Source of the DNA: Aquimarina rhabdastrellae
GTDB taxonomy: Bacteria; Bacteroidota; Bacteroidia; Flavobacteriales; Flavobacteriaceae
Direction of reading: 5' to 3'
Assembly: GCA_947387485.1 (NCBI GenBank)
Contig: CANDNT010000016.1
Location: 1 to 64,000 of the forward strand
Length of the DNA stretch: 64,000 bases
Shown: positions 36,024 through 45,688 of the stretch, in pieces
Position numbering within the stretch: position 1 is the stretch's first letter
Layout of the letters: each line of letters starts with the position of its first letter
Program-made: the position numbers and the translations under genes
Notes under the pieces: generated by a model
The model's input: the letters and a program-made list of their open reading frames with translations, nothing else
Databases searched by the model: none
What the model was told of the DNA's origin: nothing

Positions 36024-36938
36024 TTAAATAGCATCTAGTATTTTTAAAATAATACGTTCTATATCAATAAGTATAATACTAAACACACCTGCTACTATGA
36101 TTAACTTAAGTATGTTATGTAACCATAGGTAATGAATATGCTTTCTTGTTTGATAAATGATAATTGCAAATACAGTAAGAAATAATGGCATTATATAAAA
36201 ATAGAACTTCATATAACCTATTTCATAGCGATATAGTAATAGATATAGCGGAACAATAGTTATTAAAATTAACGCAATCAAAAGACGTTTTGACATTTGC
36301 TCTCCATATACCACTGGTATAGTTTTATAATTATTTGCCATATCACCTTTTATATTTTCTAAATCTTTGACCATTTCTCTCATGGTCAATATCAAGAATA
36401 AAAAAATTGCATGAACAAAAATGACTTTTTCAAAGTTTTTGTAGTACACAAAAATGGCAAAAAATGGAGCAATTGCTAACGATGCTGCAGTTACATTGGC
36501 TATAAATGGTATTTTTTTAAGCTTATGAGAATAAAACCATATAGCAAATATGTATAATGAAAAAAAGACTACTGCTTTAAACGATACATAGCTTGCAAAT
36601 ATTACTGCTATAAAATTAAGTACAAAATACCCTGTAAGTTTTGTTTGCTGACTAACTAAGCGATCCAACATGGTTTTTTGCGGACGATTAATCAAGTCTT
36701 TTTCACTATCATAAAAACTATTAATAATATATCCTGCTGCAATAACAATCGAAGAGGCAAAAATGATAACAAATAAGTCTATATCAAAGATTACTTCTCT
36801 TATACTAAGCTTTGGTGCTAATATAAATATAGAAGTTAGATATTGTGCAAAAACAATAATCCAGATATTATATCCTCTAACTACAGAAAACAAGCTCAAT
36901 AACTTGATAAAAAAAAGCTTGTTCTTTCTGCTAAGCAT
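36024..36938 (-). CDS. UbiA-family prenyltransferase (geranylgeranylglycerol-phosphate geranylgeranyltransferase-like)
   Basis: 304 residues, about eight to nine membrane helices. The first Asp-rich motif of UbiA enzymes is NSFYDSEKDLINRPQK (NxxxDxxxD), the second DLENIKGDMANNYKT. Neighbours are mevalonate kinase and diphosphomevalonate decarboxylase, so an isoprenoid diphosphate donor fits. In Flavobacteriia the gene at this place is usually annotated as geranylgeranylglycerol-phosphate geranylgeranyltransferase, but UbiA acceptors are hard to call by sequence. It lies 18 bp after the kinase gene. Confidence 0.85.
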   Translation of the reverse strand: MLSRKNKLFFIKLLSLFSVVRGYNIWIIVFAQYLTSIFILAPKLSIREVIFDIDLFVIIFASSIVIAAGYIINSFYDSEKDLINRPQKTMLDRLVSQQTKLTGYFVLNFIAVIFASYVSFKAVVFFSLYIFAIWFYSHKLKKIPFIANVTAASLAIAPFFAIFVYYKNFEKVIFVHAIFLFLILTMREMVKDLENIKGDMANNYKTIPVVYGEQMSKRLLIALILITIVPLYLLLYRYEIGYMKFYFYIMPLFLTVFAIIIYQTRKHIHYLWLHNILKLIIVAGVFSIILIDIERIILKILDAI

Positions 36939-36956
36939 ATGGTTATACTGTTTTCC

Positions 36957-37892
36957 TTAGAAATTATATACAACCTCTAATGGGTAATCTTTTAAGGCTT
37001 TTTTTGCTTTTTCAAAATCTTGTGTAAATCCTAAAATGTATCCACCACCACCAGATCCACAAAGTTTTAAATAGTACTCATTTGTTTCGATTCCTTTTTT
37101 CCAAAGTGTATGAAATTGCTGAGGAATCATTGGCTTGAAGTTATCTAATACCACATGAGATAATTGCTTAATATTTGAGAATAATGATTTAATATCCCCT
37201 TTTAAGAAATCTTCTACACAGGCATCTGTATGCTTGACAAATTGATTTTTAAGCATATTACGGAATCCCTCTTGCTTCATTTTCTCCATAAATATACTTA
37301 CCATAGGTGCAGTTTCACCTATAATTCCACTATCTAATAAAAATACAGCTCCTTTATTTTTTTCTGTACTTTGAGAAGGTATTCCTGTAGGCTCTATATT
37401 ATCTTTTGAATTAATTAATATTGGTAAACTAAGATAACTGTTTAATGGGTCTAAACCAGAACTATTTCCATGGAAAAAAGATTCCATAAGACCAAAAATC
37501 TCTTTTAATCTCAATAGTTTCTCTCTAGTAAGGTTCTCTAATACTGTTATTTTATCTTCTGCATATTTATCATAGATAGCGGCAACTAATGCACCACTAC
37601 TTCCTACGCCATACCCTTGTGGTATACTACTATCAAAGTACATTCCTGCTGCTATATCTGCCTGCATTGCTTCAAGATCAAACTTAACAACATTTTTATC
37701 TTCTATTTCAGTAAGGTATGTAGCAAAAGCTTTTAAACTTTTATTAGAGGCCAAGGCTTCCTCATTAGGTTCTTCAGATACCTTTAATGCTCCTTTAAAA
37801 AAGTTATAAGGTATTGATAGTCCTTTTGAATCTTTAATGATTCCGTATTCTCCAAATAATAATATTTTAGAATAGAAAAGAGGTCCTTTCAT
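36957..37892 (-). CDS. mvk: Mevalonate kinase-like GHMP kinase
   Basis: 311 residues. GHMP kinase fold: SKILLFGEYGIIKDSKGLS at the start, the ATP-binding GYGVGSSGALVAAIY, FFHGNSSGLDPLNSY, and KLCGSGGGGYILGF near the end. It phosphorylates mevalonate (or phosphomevalonate) with ATP in the mevalonate route to IPP. The neighbouring diphosphomevalonate decarboxylase supports this. Phosphomevalonate kinase is not adjacent, so the choice between the two kinases is not fully settled. Confidence 0.83.
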   Translation of the reverse strand: MKGPLFYSKILLFGEYGIIKDSKGLSIPYNFFKGALKVSEEPNEEALASNKSLKAFATYLTEIEDKNVVKFDLEAMQADIAAGMYFDSSIPQGYGVGSSGALVAAIYDKYAEDKITVLENLTREKLLRLKEIFGLMESFFHGNSSGLDPLNSYLSLPILINSKDNIEPTGIPSQSTEKNKGAVFLLDSGIIGETAPMVSIFMEKMKQEGFRNMLKNQFVKHTDACVEDFLKGDIKSLFSNIKQLSHVVLDNFKPMIPQQFHTLWKKGIETNEYYLKLCGSGGGGYILGFTQDFEKAKKALKDYPLEVVYNF

Positions 37893-37922
37893 AATAGTTG
37901 TTTTTGTTTCCCAATAAGCACA

Positions 37923-39008
37923 TTACACCAACTGTGCTCCTAATCCTACTTTATCACAAATATACTGTCCTTTCTGACAATATCCAACTAACTCGCTTTT
38001 AATGAATTCTATTACTTGTTCTTTTTCCGTTTCAGGATATAATACATGTACGTTTGCTCCTGCATCAAGTGTAAAACAGATTTTTGAATCCGTTTCTTTT
38101 CTATATTCCCAAATTTTCTGAATAATCGAAAGCGTATTAGGTTTCATTAATATAAAATATGGTAATGAAGTCATCATCATTGCATGCAATGTTAACGCTT
38201 CACTTTCTACTACCTCGATAAAGGCATTTAAATCACCTGACTTAAAAATAGTTATTAAACGGCTTATATTTTCTGATGCTTGTTCAAATCTACGTTGTGC
38301 AAAAGGATGTCCATGCATTAAGTCATGTCCTACCGTACTACTCACTTGCTTTTCTCCTTTATCAACCAATAAAATGGTATCACAATAATTTTTAAAATTA
38401 TCATGTACTTCAAAGGGATAAGAAACTGCATAATCGTCTGAACTTATCTCAATAGCTTCATGTTTACCCCATACTGTTATTGGGCCTTCAAGACTTCTAC
38501 AAGCACTTCCTGATCCTAATCTTGCTAAGAATGAAGCCTTCTTAAGCATATCTTCTTTCGTCAGTTCTGGGTTAATTTCCTTTTCTAATTTCATTACTAC
38601 ATATGCCAGTGCACTCATTCCACTTGCAGATGAGGCGATACCACTACTATGAGGAAAGGTATTTCTAGAATCTATTACAAAATCATAATATCGTATAAAC
38701 GGTACATATTTTTCTATACGTTCAAAGAATTTTTGAATCTTTGGTCGAAAGCTTTCTTTACGTTCTCCTTCAAAATAAAACTCAAAACTAAATTCGGTTG
38801 CTTTTGTTTCTCGCTTTTGATATGTTAAACTCGTTATCGTATGACATTCATCTAATGTAAAACTTATCGATGGATTCTCTGGAAGTTGTACAGGTCTCTT
38901 TCCCCAATACTTTACTAATGCTATATTACTTGGGGATTTGCACGTAATATTTCCCGATGTTGGTAAGTTACTTTCCAATTTTGAGACAAATGATTCAGAA
39001 AGATTCAT
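37923..39008 (-). CDS. mvaD: Diphosphomevalonate decarboxylase
   Basis: 361 residues, full length. SPSNIALVKYWGKRPVQLPE is the N-terminal signature, PHSSGIASSASGMSALAYV the ATP loop, RLGSGSACRSLEGPITVWG the family-specific motif, and FTLDAGANVHVLYP near the end. It makes isopentenyl diphosphate from mevalonate diphosphate with ATP. It is the first gene of a three-gene isoprenoid operon and is divergent from tspO. A TATCTTTA box lies at 39028-39035 (minus strand). Confidence 0.95.
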   Translation of the reverse strand: MNLSESFVSKLESNLPTSGNITCKSPSNIALVKYWGKRPVQLPENPSISFTLDECHTITSLTYQKRETKATEFSFEFYFEGERKESFRPKIQKFFERIEKYVPFIRYYDFVIDSRNTFPHSSGIASSASGMSALAYVVMKLEKEINPELTKEDMLKKASFLARLGSGSACRSLEGPITVWGKHEAIEISSDDYAVSYPFEVHDNFKNYCDTILLVDKGEKQVSSTVGHDLMHGHPFAQRRFEQASENISRLITIFKSGDLNAFIEVVESEALTLHAMMMTSLPYFILMKPNTLSIIQKIWEYRKETDSKICFTLDAGANVHVLYPETEKEQVIEFIKSELVGYCQKGQYICDKVGLGAQLV

Positions 39009-39100
39009 AATATAATATTAATTTGGGTAAAGATACATCGAATTAGATTGTTTAACTAATTAAATAAATTGCTATTTTAGTATGTGACTAACAAGCTTAA

Positions 39101-39574
39101 ATGAAGACAAAAATCCAACGTATTAGTATTGCGGTGGTATGCTCTATTTTCATAGGTTTTTTGAGCGTTATAGCTTCTCAAAATTCTGCCGAGATATGGT
39201 ATACCTCTATCAATACTCCAGTATATTCTCCATCATATAATATCTTAATGATGTTATGGGTTTTAATGCATGGAATTACTGGTATTGCGGCAGGTATTGT
39301 GTGGAGTCATGGTTTTTATCATAAATGGGTAAAAGTGGCTTTATATCATTTTGGATTTCAATTGATACTTCAAACAGCTTGGTCTATATTTTTATTTGGT
39401 TTACACACTCCTTTAATTGCATTATTAAATATTGTAGCTCTGCTTTTTTTATTGTTCTTTACCTTCAAATGGTTTAAAATAGTAAATAACACCGCTGCTT
39501 TTTTACTTACCCCACATATTATATTTATAACCTTTGCTACAATTTTAAGTTACCAAATATGGTTACTTAATTAA
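39101..39574 (+). CDS. TspO/MBR family membrane protein
   Basis: 157 residues with five membrane helices. The family pattern is visible in WYTSINTPVYSPSYN (corresponding to WY..L.KP...P), and AAGIVWSHGF and LQTAWSIFLFGLH carry the aromatic positions. TspO proteins bind porphyrins or other tetrapyrroles and lipids and act in stress signalling. The gene lies between the isoprenoid operon and a TetR regulator gene 49 bp downstream in the same direction, with which it may be co-transcribed. Confidence 0.78.
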   Translation: MKTKIQRISIAVVCSIFIGFLSVIASQNSAEIWYTSINTPVYSPSYNILMMLWVLMHGITGIAAGIVWSHGFYHKWVKVALYHFGFQLILQTAWSIFLFGLHTPLIALLNIVALLFLLFFTFKWFKIVNNTAAFLLTPHIIFITFATILSYQIWLLN

Positions 39575-39623
39575 AAACTAATAGGGAAAACAACTAAATT
39601 AAGAACTTACGACATATTCATTT

Positions 39624-40178
39624 ATGAGTAAAAAATCTATTGTATTACAAACTACACTTGAGTTAGTTACAGCTCAAGGGGTAGCTGCCACATCACTATC
39701 ACAAATCATCAAAGAATCCGGGGTGGCAAATGGAACCGTCTATCATCATTTTAAAAATAAAGATGAGATTATCGCTGAACTTTATCTTATGTTGGCTCAA
39801 GATTTTGGAACTGTTATTATGAAAAACACTCCGCAGGCTAATATCAAGAAACAGTTTCCTATCATGTGGAAAAATATGTTTTATTATTTTATTAATAATC
39901 CTTTGGCTTTTGTTTTTTATGAGCAAATCGCTAAATCTTGTGATATTCCTCAAGATTTAAAAGATGAAGCAAAAAAATATATTCTTGACATTGATAACTT
40001 TTTTAGAGAAGCTATTAAAGAAAAAATCTTTAAACCTTATACTGTTTCTTTAATGGAAGAACTTTTTTTTGGTAGTGTTGTAACTATGGTCAAACTGTAT
40101 AATGCAAACAATTCAAAAGTATTAGAAAGGCATATTAATCAAGCTGTTGAAATCTCCTGGAAAGGTTTCTTAAAATAA
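39624..40178 (+). CDS. TetR/AcrR-family transcriptional regulator
   Basis: 184 residues. The N-terminal HTH is TSLSQIIKESGVANGTVYHHFKNKDE (shown in part here: ANGTVYHHFKNKDEI), typical of TetR. The C-terminal ligand-binding part is helical. It may regulate tspO just upstream. The ligand cannot be inferred. Confidence 0.92.
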   Translation: MSKKSIVLQTTLELVTAQGVAATSLSQIIKESGVANGTVYHHFKNKDEIIAELYLMLAQDFGTVIMKNTPQANIKKQFPIMWKNMFYYFINNPLAFVFYEQIAKSCDIPQDLKDEAKKYILDIDNFFREAIKEKIFKPYTVSLMEELFFGSVVTMVKLYNANNSKVLERHINQAVEISWKGFLK

Positions 40179-40188
40179 TTACTATAAA

Positions 40189-40225
40189 AAAAAGCTTCTC
40201 ATTTTAATAAAATGAGGAGCTTTTT
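40189..40225. terminator. Bidirectional terminator
   Basis: 17-bp stem, AAAAAGCTTCTCATTTT (40189-40205) against 40209-40225, with one G-U pair and a 3-nt loop. It lies between the TetR gene and the converging exported protein gene. Confidence 0.9.
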
Positions 40226-40246
40226 CTGTATTAAAATCTTTAACGC

Positions 40247-41029
40247 TTAGTTAAATAAGATTTCTAAACATGATTCTTTATATAAATCTTTTAAAGCCAT
40301 TTCTACAGCTTCTCTAGAATCTTGTGTTGTTCCTACAATAATACCTTTGTACTTTAATTCTCCAGAGTCTTTATCCCAATCAAATTCATTATTATCAGAT
40401 TTGATAATTCTTTTACCATCTCTAGTTGTTACTCTGAAAGCTTCAAATTCTTGTCCGTATTCTACTCCAGCAGGGAAATATACTTCTGTAACGTATTTTG
40501 TAGCTCCTTTTGCATATACATAACATACACATCTTCCTACATCTTTAGCTTCAGAAACTCTTACTGTATTGTTCTGGATAATTTGCCATCTTCCATCAAT
40601 CATAGATCCTACAAGGTTCATTAAAATTGTTCCTTTTTCTGCTACTTTTCCTTCTATAGAAGATTCAAAGTTTACTAACGCAGAAATTGTTCCTGCTCTT
40701 TCTTTTAAGCTATTATAAAGAACTTCTTTTAATGTTAATTTAAATTTATAGTTATTAGCACCTAGAATATCATCTAATTGCACTGATAAATCACTTTTCT
40801 TTGAAGTAGTTCTACTAATATGTCCAGATAATTTCACATATGCTGTATGACCTACATAACGATCATTAAACAATTGAAGTACTTCTTCTTTTTGAGAAGA
40901 ATCTCCCATAGTGTTCATCGCACTAATATAATCTGTTAGTAATTTCTTTATAGGATCTCCTTGGGCAAACCCCTGTCCTAATGAAAATACTAAAAATAAG
41001 ATGGTTAAAGTTAGTTTAGTTTTTTTCAT
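40247..41029 (-). CDS. Exported protein with an NTF2-like N-terminal domain
   Basis: 260 residues with a signal peptide (MKKTKLTLTILFLVFSLGQG, cleavage near GFAQ). Residues about 25-155 look like an NTF2/SnoaL-like fold (LLTDYISAMN, VLQLFNDRYVGHTAY, IDGRWQIIQNNT). The C-terminal part contains two cysteines in VGRCVCYVYA and a terminal ALKDLYKESCLEIL. No function can be stated. It is transcribed alone. Confidence 0.65.
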   Translation of the reverse strand: MKKTKLTLTILFLVFSLGQGFAQGDPIKKLLTDYISAMNTMGDSSQKEEVLQLFNDRYVGHTAYVKLSGHISRTTSKKSDLSVQLDDILGANNYKFKLTLKEVLYNSLKERAGTISALVNFESSIEGKVAEKGTILMNLVGSMIDGRWQIIQNNTVRVSEAKDVGRCVCYVYAKGATKYVTEVYFPAGVEYGQEFEAFRVTTRDGKRIIKSDNNEFDWDKDSGELKYKGIIVGTTQDSREAVEMALKDLYKESCLEILFN

Positions 41030-41125
41030 AATAAAATTTGGGATAAAATTTAATTTTTAACATTCGCTAAGATAGTAAACTTTGCAGAATTCTTTTGATG
41101 ATTTTTATTTCTCAATTTTAATTTT

Positions 41126-41671
41126 TCATTGTATTAAGCTTAATAATTTTTGCATCGTTTTAAGATTACGAGTAGTTATTGCTTGCTTTAATTTTCTTTC
41201 TAAACTATTAGTATGTATTTTACTTTTATGGTAATTATTAGGACAATAAATATAGATCACTTTGTGTCCTATTTTATAGTCTTCTTCTCCGCTAGCTAAT
41301 TGCTCTAATAACACTATTTGCTCTTGAGTTACCTCTTTACTCAAAAGCGAGAAATAAACTTTTGATAATATAATACCCTCATCCTCTTTATTAAAAGGAC
41401 AATTTTTCAAGATGGCTTCAAATTCATTTTTAGGAATTACAATTGTAGGAACTTCAAACTCATATGTATCTAAAATAGCTTGCTCAATCGCTGCGCTTAA
41501 AGCTCTTGCTTCTTTATTCGATTGAAAAATAATATTACCACTTTGTATATATGTTTGTACATTATGATACCCTAAATCTTCAAGCATTATTCTTAAAGAT
41601 TCCATTTTTATTTTCCGTTTACCACCTACATTAATACCTCTTAATAATGCTACATACGTTTTCATAAACAC
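41126..41671 (-). CDS. DUF1697 domain protein
   Basis: 181 residues. The family signature is clear: YVALLRGINVGGKRKIKMES at the start and YIQSGNIIFQS, then LERKLKQAITTRNLKTMQKL at the end. DUF1697 proteins are small cytosolic proteins of unknown function. It lies 3 bp after the flavoprotein gene and is probably co-transcribed with it. Confidence 0.9.
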   Translation of the reverse strand: MFMKTYVALLRGINVGGKRKIKMESLRIMLEDLGYHNVQTYIQSGNIIFQSNKEARALSAAIEQAILDTYEFEVPTIVIPKNEFEAILKNCPFNKEDEGIILSKVYFSLLSKEVTQEQIVLLEQLASGEEDYKIGHKVIYIYCPNNYHKSKIHTNSLERKLKQAITTRNLKTMQKLLSLIQ

Positions 41672-41674
41672 ATT

Positions 41675-42883
41675 TTATGTTGTCATTGCTTGTGATGCTA
41701 TATATGCTCCAGTCCATGCATTTTGAAAGTTAAATCCCCCTGTAATAGCGTCTATATTCAAAACTTCTCCTGCTAGATAAAGATTGGTTTGTTTTTTACT
41801 TTCAAAAGTTTTAAAGTTAACTTCTTTTAAGTTTACTCCTCCTGCAGTAACAAACTCTTCTTTAAACGTACTTTTACCATCAATCTTAAAAACACTCTGC
41901 GTTAATTCTACAGCTAATTGCTGTATTTTCTTTTTAGGTAAATCTGCCCATCTAGCGTCAAGCGAAATCTCAGCTGCTTCTACTAAACTACGCCATAATC
42001 TCTTAGGCAAATTAAATTGTGCATACTTACCTATTTGTTGTTTTTTATGTGTGTACTTTAGCTCATCTATTAAATCCACAGCCTCATCTGTTGCATAATC
42101 CTTAAGCCAGTTTACTTTGATTTCAAATTTATATTGTCTTGCCTCTAGTGCTCTTGCACCCCAAGCTGAAAGTTTTAATATCGCTGGACCACTCATTCCC
42201 CAATGGGTAATCAATAATGGACCTTCACTTTTTAATTTATCACTTTGAATCTTGACAGCTGCATTAGCTACAACCCCTGGTAGCTCTTTTATACGTTTGT
42301 CATCACAATTAAAAGTAAATAAAGAAGGAACTGGATCAACAATAGTATGTCCTAAATCTTCAAGTAATTTCCATATTTTAGGATTACTTCCTGTAGCTAC
42401 CATGATCTTTTCGGCTTCAAAAACATCTTGATTTGTAGCAATCTCCCAGTCATTACTTTCTTTCTTAATAGATTTTACACTATGATTGGTAAGAATTTCG
42501 ATTCCTAACTTATTTGCTTCATTTAAAAAACAATTAATAATTGAAGAAGAAGAATCAGATTCTGGAAATACTCTACCATCTTCTTCTATTTTTAAAGCGA
42601 CCCCTCTTTGTTCAAACCACTCCATCGTATCTCCTGTCATAAAAGTATGAAAAGGCCCTTTAAGTTCTCGTTCTCCTCTAGGGTAGTTTTTGGCTAATTC
42701 GTTAGGGATAAACTCACCATGCGTCACATTACACCTTCCTCCTCCTGAGATTCTTACTTTAGACAACACTTCTTTTCCTCTTTCTAAAATTGCTATTCTC
42801 AGATCCGTATTCTTAGTAGCTGCGTTTATTGCTGTAAAAAAACCTGCAGCTCCTCCTCCTATTATTATAATATCATATCGCAT
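41675..42883 (-). CDS. HI0933/BaiN-family NAD(P)/FAD-dependent oxidoreductase
   Basis: 402 residues. FAD-binding GGGAAGFFTAINAA at the N-terminus, VRISGGGRCNVTHGEF diagnostic for the HI0933 family, and GEVLNIDAITGGFNFQNAW at the C-terminus with the second FAD contact. The family includes bile acid BaiN and aminoacetone oxidase-like proteins, but most members have no proven substrate. It heads an operon with the DUF1697 gene. Confidence 0.92.
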   Translation of the reverse strand: MRYDIIIIGGGAAGFFTAINAATKNTDLRIAILERGKEVLSKVRISGGGRCNVTHGEFIPNELAKNYPRGERELKGPFHTFMTGDTMEWFEQRGVALKIEEDGRVFPESDSSSSIINCFLNEANKLGIEILTNHSVKSIKKESNDWEIATNQDVFEAEKIMVATGSNPKIWKLLEDLGHTIVDPVPSLFTFNCDDKRIKELPGVVANAAVKIQSDKLKSEGPLLITHWGMSGPAILKLSAWGARALEARQYKFEIKVNWLKDYATDEAVDLIDELKYTHKKQQIGKYAQFNLPKRLWRSLVEAAEISLDARWADLPKKKIQQLAVELTQSVFKIDGKSTFKEEFVTAGGVNLKEVNFKTFESKKQTNLYLAGEVLNIDAITGGFNFQNAWTGAYIASQAMTT

Positions 42884-42959
42884 ACCGCAAAACTAATAGT
42901 TATTTCCTAAAAAATATAGTTTACATAATATCAATAATACGCATTGTAATACACAAAAA

Positions 42960-42985
42960 AAGCATCTTGGTTTTTCAAGATGCTT
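42960..42985 (-). terminator. Terminator of the glutaryl-CoA dehydrogenase gene
   Basis: Perfect 10-bp stem AAGCATCTTG (42960-42969) / CAAGATGCTT (42976-42985), 6-nt loop, with a U-tract on the minus strand from the A-run at 42955-42960. Confidence 0.9.
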
Positions 42986-43011
42986 CTATATTTTATTTCA
43001 GAATATATTTC

Positions 43012-44190
43012 TTATTTAAATGCAGAAATTCCGGTTATATCATATCCTGTAATCAATAAATGAATATCATGTGTTCCTTCATAAGTAATCACACTCTCTA
43101 AGTTCATCATATGACGCATAATACTATATTCTCCAGAAATACCCATACCACCTAATACTTGTCTTGCTTCTCTAGCTATATTAATTGCCATTTCTACATT
43201 GTTACGCTTTGCCATAGATATTTGAGCAGAAGTTGCTCTACCTTCATTACGCAAAACTCCCAATCTCCAAGTCAATAATTGAGCTTTGGTGATTTCGGTA
43301 ATCATTTCTGCTAATTTCTTTTGTTGCAATTGTGTTCCTGCTATAGGCTTATCAAACTGTATACGTTCTTGTGCATAGCGTAAAGCAGTATCATAACAGT
43401 CCATTGCTGCTCCTATTGCTCCCCATGCTATTCCATATCTAGCAGAATCTAAACATCCTAGTGGTGCTCCTAATCCATTCTTTCCTGGTAATAAGTTTTC
43501 TTTAGGTACTTTTACATTATCAAAAATCAATTCTCCAGTAGCAGATGCTCTTAAAGACCACTTATTATGTGTTTCTGGTGTTGTGAACCCCTCCATTCCA
43601 CGCTCCACAATTAAACCATGAATACGCCCTTCTTCATTCTTAGCCCATACGACTGCTACATCTGCAAAAGGAGCATTAGAAATCCACATTTTAGCACCAT
43701 TTAACAGGTAATGATCTCCTTTGTCTTTAAAATTAGTCACCATACCTCCTGGATTTGATCCATGATCTGGCTCTGTAAGTCCAAAACATCCTAAATATTC
43801 TCCAGAAGCTAATTTTGGTAAATATTTATTACGTTGCTCTTCAGAACCATATTTCCAGATAGGATACATCACTAACGAAGATTGTACAGAAGCTGTAGAT
43901 CGCACTCCCGAATCACCCCTTTCTATTTCTTGCATGATCAACCCATAACTTATCTGATCTAAACCTGCACCTCCATATTGCTCTGGAATGTATGGTCCAA
44001 ATGCACCTATTCCTGCTAATCCATCTATGATTTGTTTAGGGAACTCTGCACGTTGTGCATATTCTTCAATAATAGGAGATACATCTCTCTTTACCCACTC
44101 ACGTGCTGCATCTCTTACCATTTTATGTTCATCACTAAGTAAATCATCTAATTGATAGTAATCTGGTGCCTGAAATAAGTCTGGTTTCAT
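43012..44190 (-). CDS. gcdH: Glutaryl-CoA dehydrogenase (acyl-CoA dehydrogenase family)
   Basis: 392 residues, full length. GLTEPDHGSNPGGM and KMWISNAPFADVAVVWA bind FAD and substrate; the catalytic Glu lies in SVITYEGTHDIH; SGVRSTASVQSSLVMYPI and RASATGELIFDNV are typical of the GCDH branch. It oxidises and decarboxylates glutaryl-CoA to crotonyl-CoA in lysine and tryptophan breakdown. It stands alone with its own promoter and terminator. A 6-bp hairpin (AATACC / GGTATT, about 44278-44295) lies in its leader. Confidence 0.9.
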   Translation of the reverse strand: MKPDLFQAPDYYQLDDLLSDEHKMVRDAAREWVKRDVSPIIEEYAQRAEFPKQIIDGLAGIGAFGPYIPEQYGGAGLDQISYGLIMQEIERGDSGVRSTASVQSSLVMYPIWKYGSEEQRNKYLPKLASGEYLGCFGLTEPDHGSNPGGMVTNFKDKGDHYLLNGAKMWISNAPFADVAVVWAKNEEGRIHGLIVERGMEGFTTPETHNKWSLRASATGELIFDNVKVPKENLLPGKNGLGAPLGCLDSARYGIAWGAIGAAMDCYDTALRYAQERIQFDKPIAGTQLQQKKLAEMITEITKAQLLTWRLGVLRNEGRATSAQISMAKRNNVEMAINIAREARQVLGGMGISGEYSIMRHMMNLESVITYEGTHDIHLLITGYDITGISAFK

Positions 44191-44305
44191 GTTGTATTGT
44201 ATTTATTAAAATTCTTAAAAACTGAAAAGGTATTCCATCGCATCCTTGAAGAAGTACATATTACTTAAATCGATAAGAATACCCTATTAGGTATTTACCT
44301 TCTCA

Positions 44306-44336
44306 CAAATGTACTTAATGCAAAACGAGTAGCCAA
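44306..44336 (-). promoter_or_regulatory. Promoter of gcdH
   Basis: Minus strand: TTG (44334-44336), 20 nt, TACATTTG (44306-44313). It predicts a leader of about 110 nt before the ATG at 44190. Confidence 0.65.
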
Positions 44337-44403
44337 TTTTTTAAGTTGATAATTCTAATCTTAAAAATTGGATTATAATTCAACACTTCTACTATTAATA
44401 GTA

Positions 44404-45129
44404 TTACATTTTAAGATAAAAGTCCTGCGTTAATGCTGTGTATTCTGGAGTATATTGATGTCTATCAATTTCTATAATTAATACTTCCTTTTTGATCTCG
44501 GTTTCATTAAAACTAAACTCGATAAGACTTCTCTTTTCTTCTGTTTGAGGTGTTCCTTTTACTCTTGTAATTCTATTAGGATATAAACCTACTTGTTTTC
44601 CTATAGCAATTAAATGCTCTTCTTCTGTTTTAGGGATGATTACAGCAAACTTTCCTTCTTCAGAAAGCAATTGCCCTACTCCATACATCAAATGTTCAAA
44701 AGGTAACGCATCAGAAAATCTAGCCTTTTGCCTAGACTCAGGCATTTGCTCTTCACTTACCTGAGCTGGTTGAAAAAAGGGTGGATTACTAATAATTAAA
44801 TCGTATTGATCATCAATCTCTTGAAAAAACTCTTGAAAAGAAGCATGATAACAAAATAATCGATCTCCCCAAGGAGATGCTTCAAAGTTTTCTACAGCCT
44901 GTTCATAAGCATCTGTATCAATCTCTAAAGCATCGATAACTTCTGCAGCACTTCTTTGAGCCATCATTAATGCAATAACTCCTGTTCCAGCTCCTACGTC
45001 CAATATAGAGAATGTTTGTTCTGGAATAGTTATCCAACTACCCAATAAAACACTATCTGTTCCTATTTTCATAGCACATCTATCTTGTGCTACTTCAAAT
45101 TGCTTAAATTTAAACGGCTTATTAGACAT
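44404..45129 (-). CDS. trmN6: tRNA1(Val) (adenine(37)-N6)-methyltransferase
   Basis: 241 residues. FKFKQFEVAQDRCAMKIGTD and ILDVGAGTGVIALMMAQR (SAM motif I), then DLIISNPPFF (NPPF catalytic motif for N6-adenine methylation) and RQKARFSDALPFE. It modifies A37 of tRNA1(Val). It begins 10 bp after rimM and is the third gene of the rpsP operon. Confidence 0.9.
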   Translation of the reverse strand: MSNKPFKFKQFEVAQDRCAMKIGTDSVLLGSWITIPEQTFSILDVGAGTGVIALMMAQRSAAEVIDALEIDTDAYEQAVENFEASPWGDRLFCYHASFQEFFQEIDDQYDLIISNPPFFQPAQVSEEQMPESRQKARFSDALPFEHLMYGVGQLLSEEGKFAVIIPKTEEEHLIAIGKQVGLYPNRITRVKGTPQTEEKRSLIEFSFNETEIKKEVLIIEIDRHQYTPEYTALTQDFYLKM

Positions 45130-45139
45130 TCTTTTAATA

Positions 45140-45667
45140 TTATTCTAGATATAATTCTATTAACCCTTCTGGAGCTTCAACTATAAATTGTTGTTCTTCT
45201 CTTTTAAGTTCAAGAATAATATCATCGTTCATCGGAATTAAAATTTCGACTCCTTCTCTATCAATCTCAAATAGTGTTTGCGAAGAACTATCATTAATTG
45301 CTTTAATAACTCCTACTTCTCCAAACTTAATATCGATTACTTTAAAACCGATAACTTCGTGATAATAAAATTTATTTCCTTCTAACTTAGGTAATAATGT
45401 AAGTGGTAAATATAGTTCACTTTTCATGATATCATCTGCATCCTCTTCTGTATCGATGTCTTCAAATTTGACACGCAATAGATCACTTTTATGCAGAGAA
45501 CATCTCTCTATAAAAAAAGGAACCAGTTGTTTGTTCAATTGAACAAAAACTGATTCCAAATTTTGATAACTTTGAGGTTCATCGGTATCCAATTTAATCA
45601 ATACCTCACCTTTGAAACTAAATTTACTTACGATTTTGCCTAGATAGAAACAATCTTTCTTTTGCAT
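45140..45667 (-). CDS. rimM: Ribosome maturation factor RimM
   Basis: 175 residues, full length. FYLGKIVSKFSFKGEVLIKL is the RimM N-domain start (G-K-I-V with the conserved GEV), and YYHEVIGFKVID leads into the PRC barrel, with SSQTLFEIDREGVEILIPM near the end. It binds S19 in assembly of the 30S head. It lies between rpsP (21 bp upstream) and trmN6, the usual operon order for this group. Confidence 0.95.
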   Translation of the reverse strand: MQKKDCFYLGKIVSKFSFKGEVLIKLDTDEPQSYQNLESVFVQLNKQLVPFFIERCSLHKSDLLRVKFEDIDTEEDADDIMKSELYLPLTLLPKLEGNKFYYHEVIGFKVIDIKFGEVGVIKAINDSSSQTLFEIDREGVEILIPMNDDIILELKREEQQFIVEAPEGLIELYLE

Positions 45668-45688
45668 ATCGCAGTATTTTAAAATTAA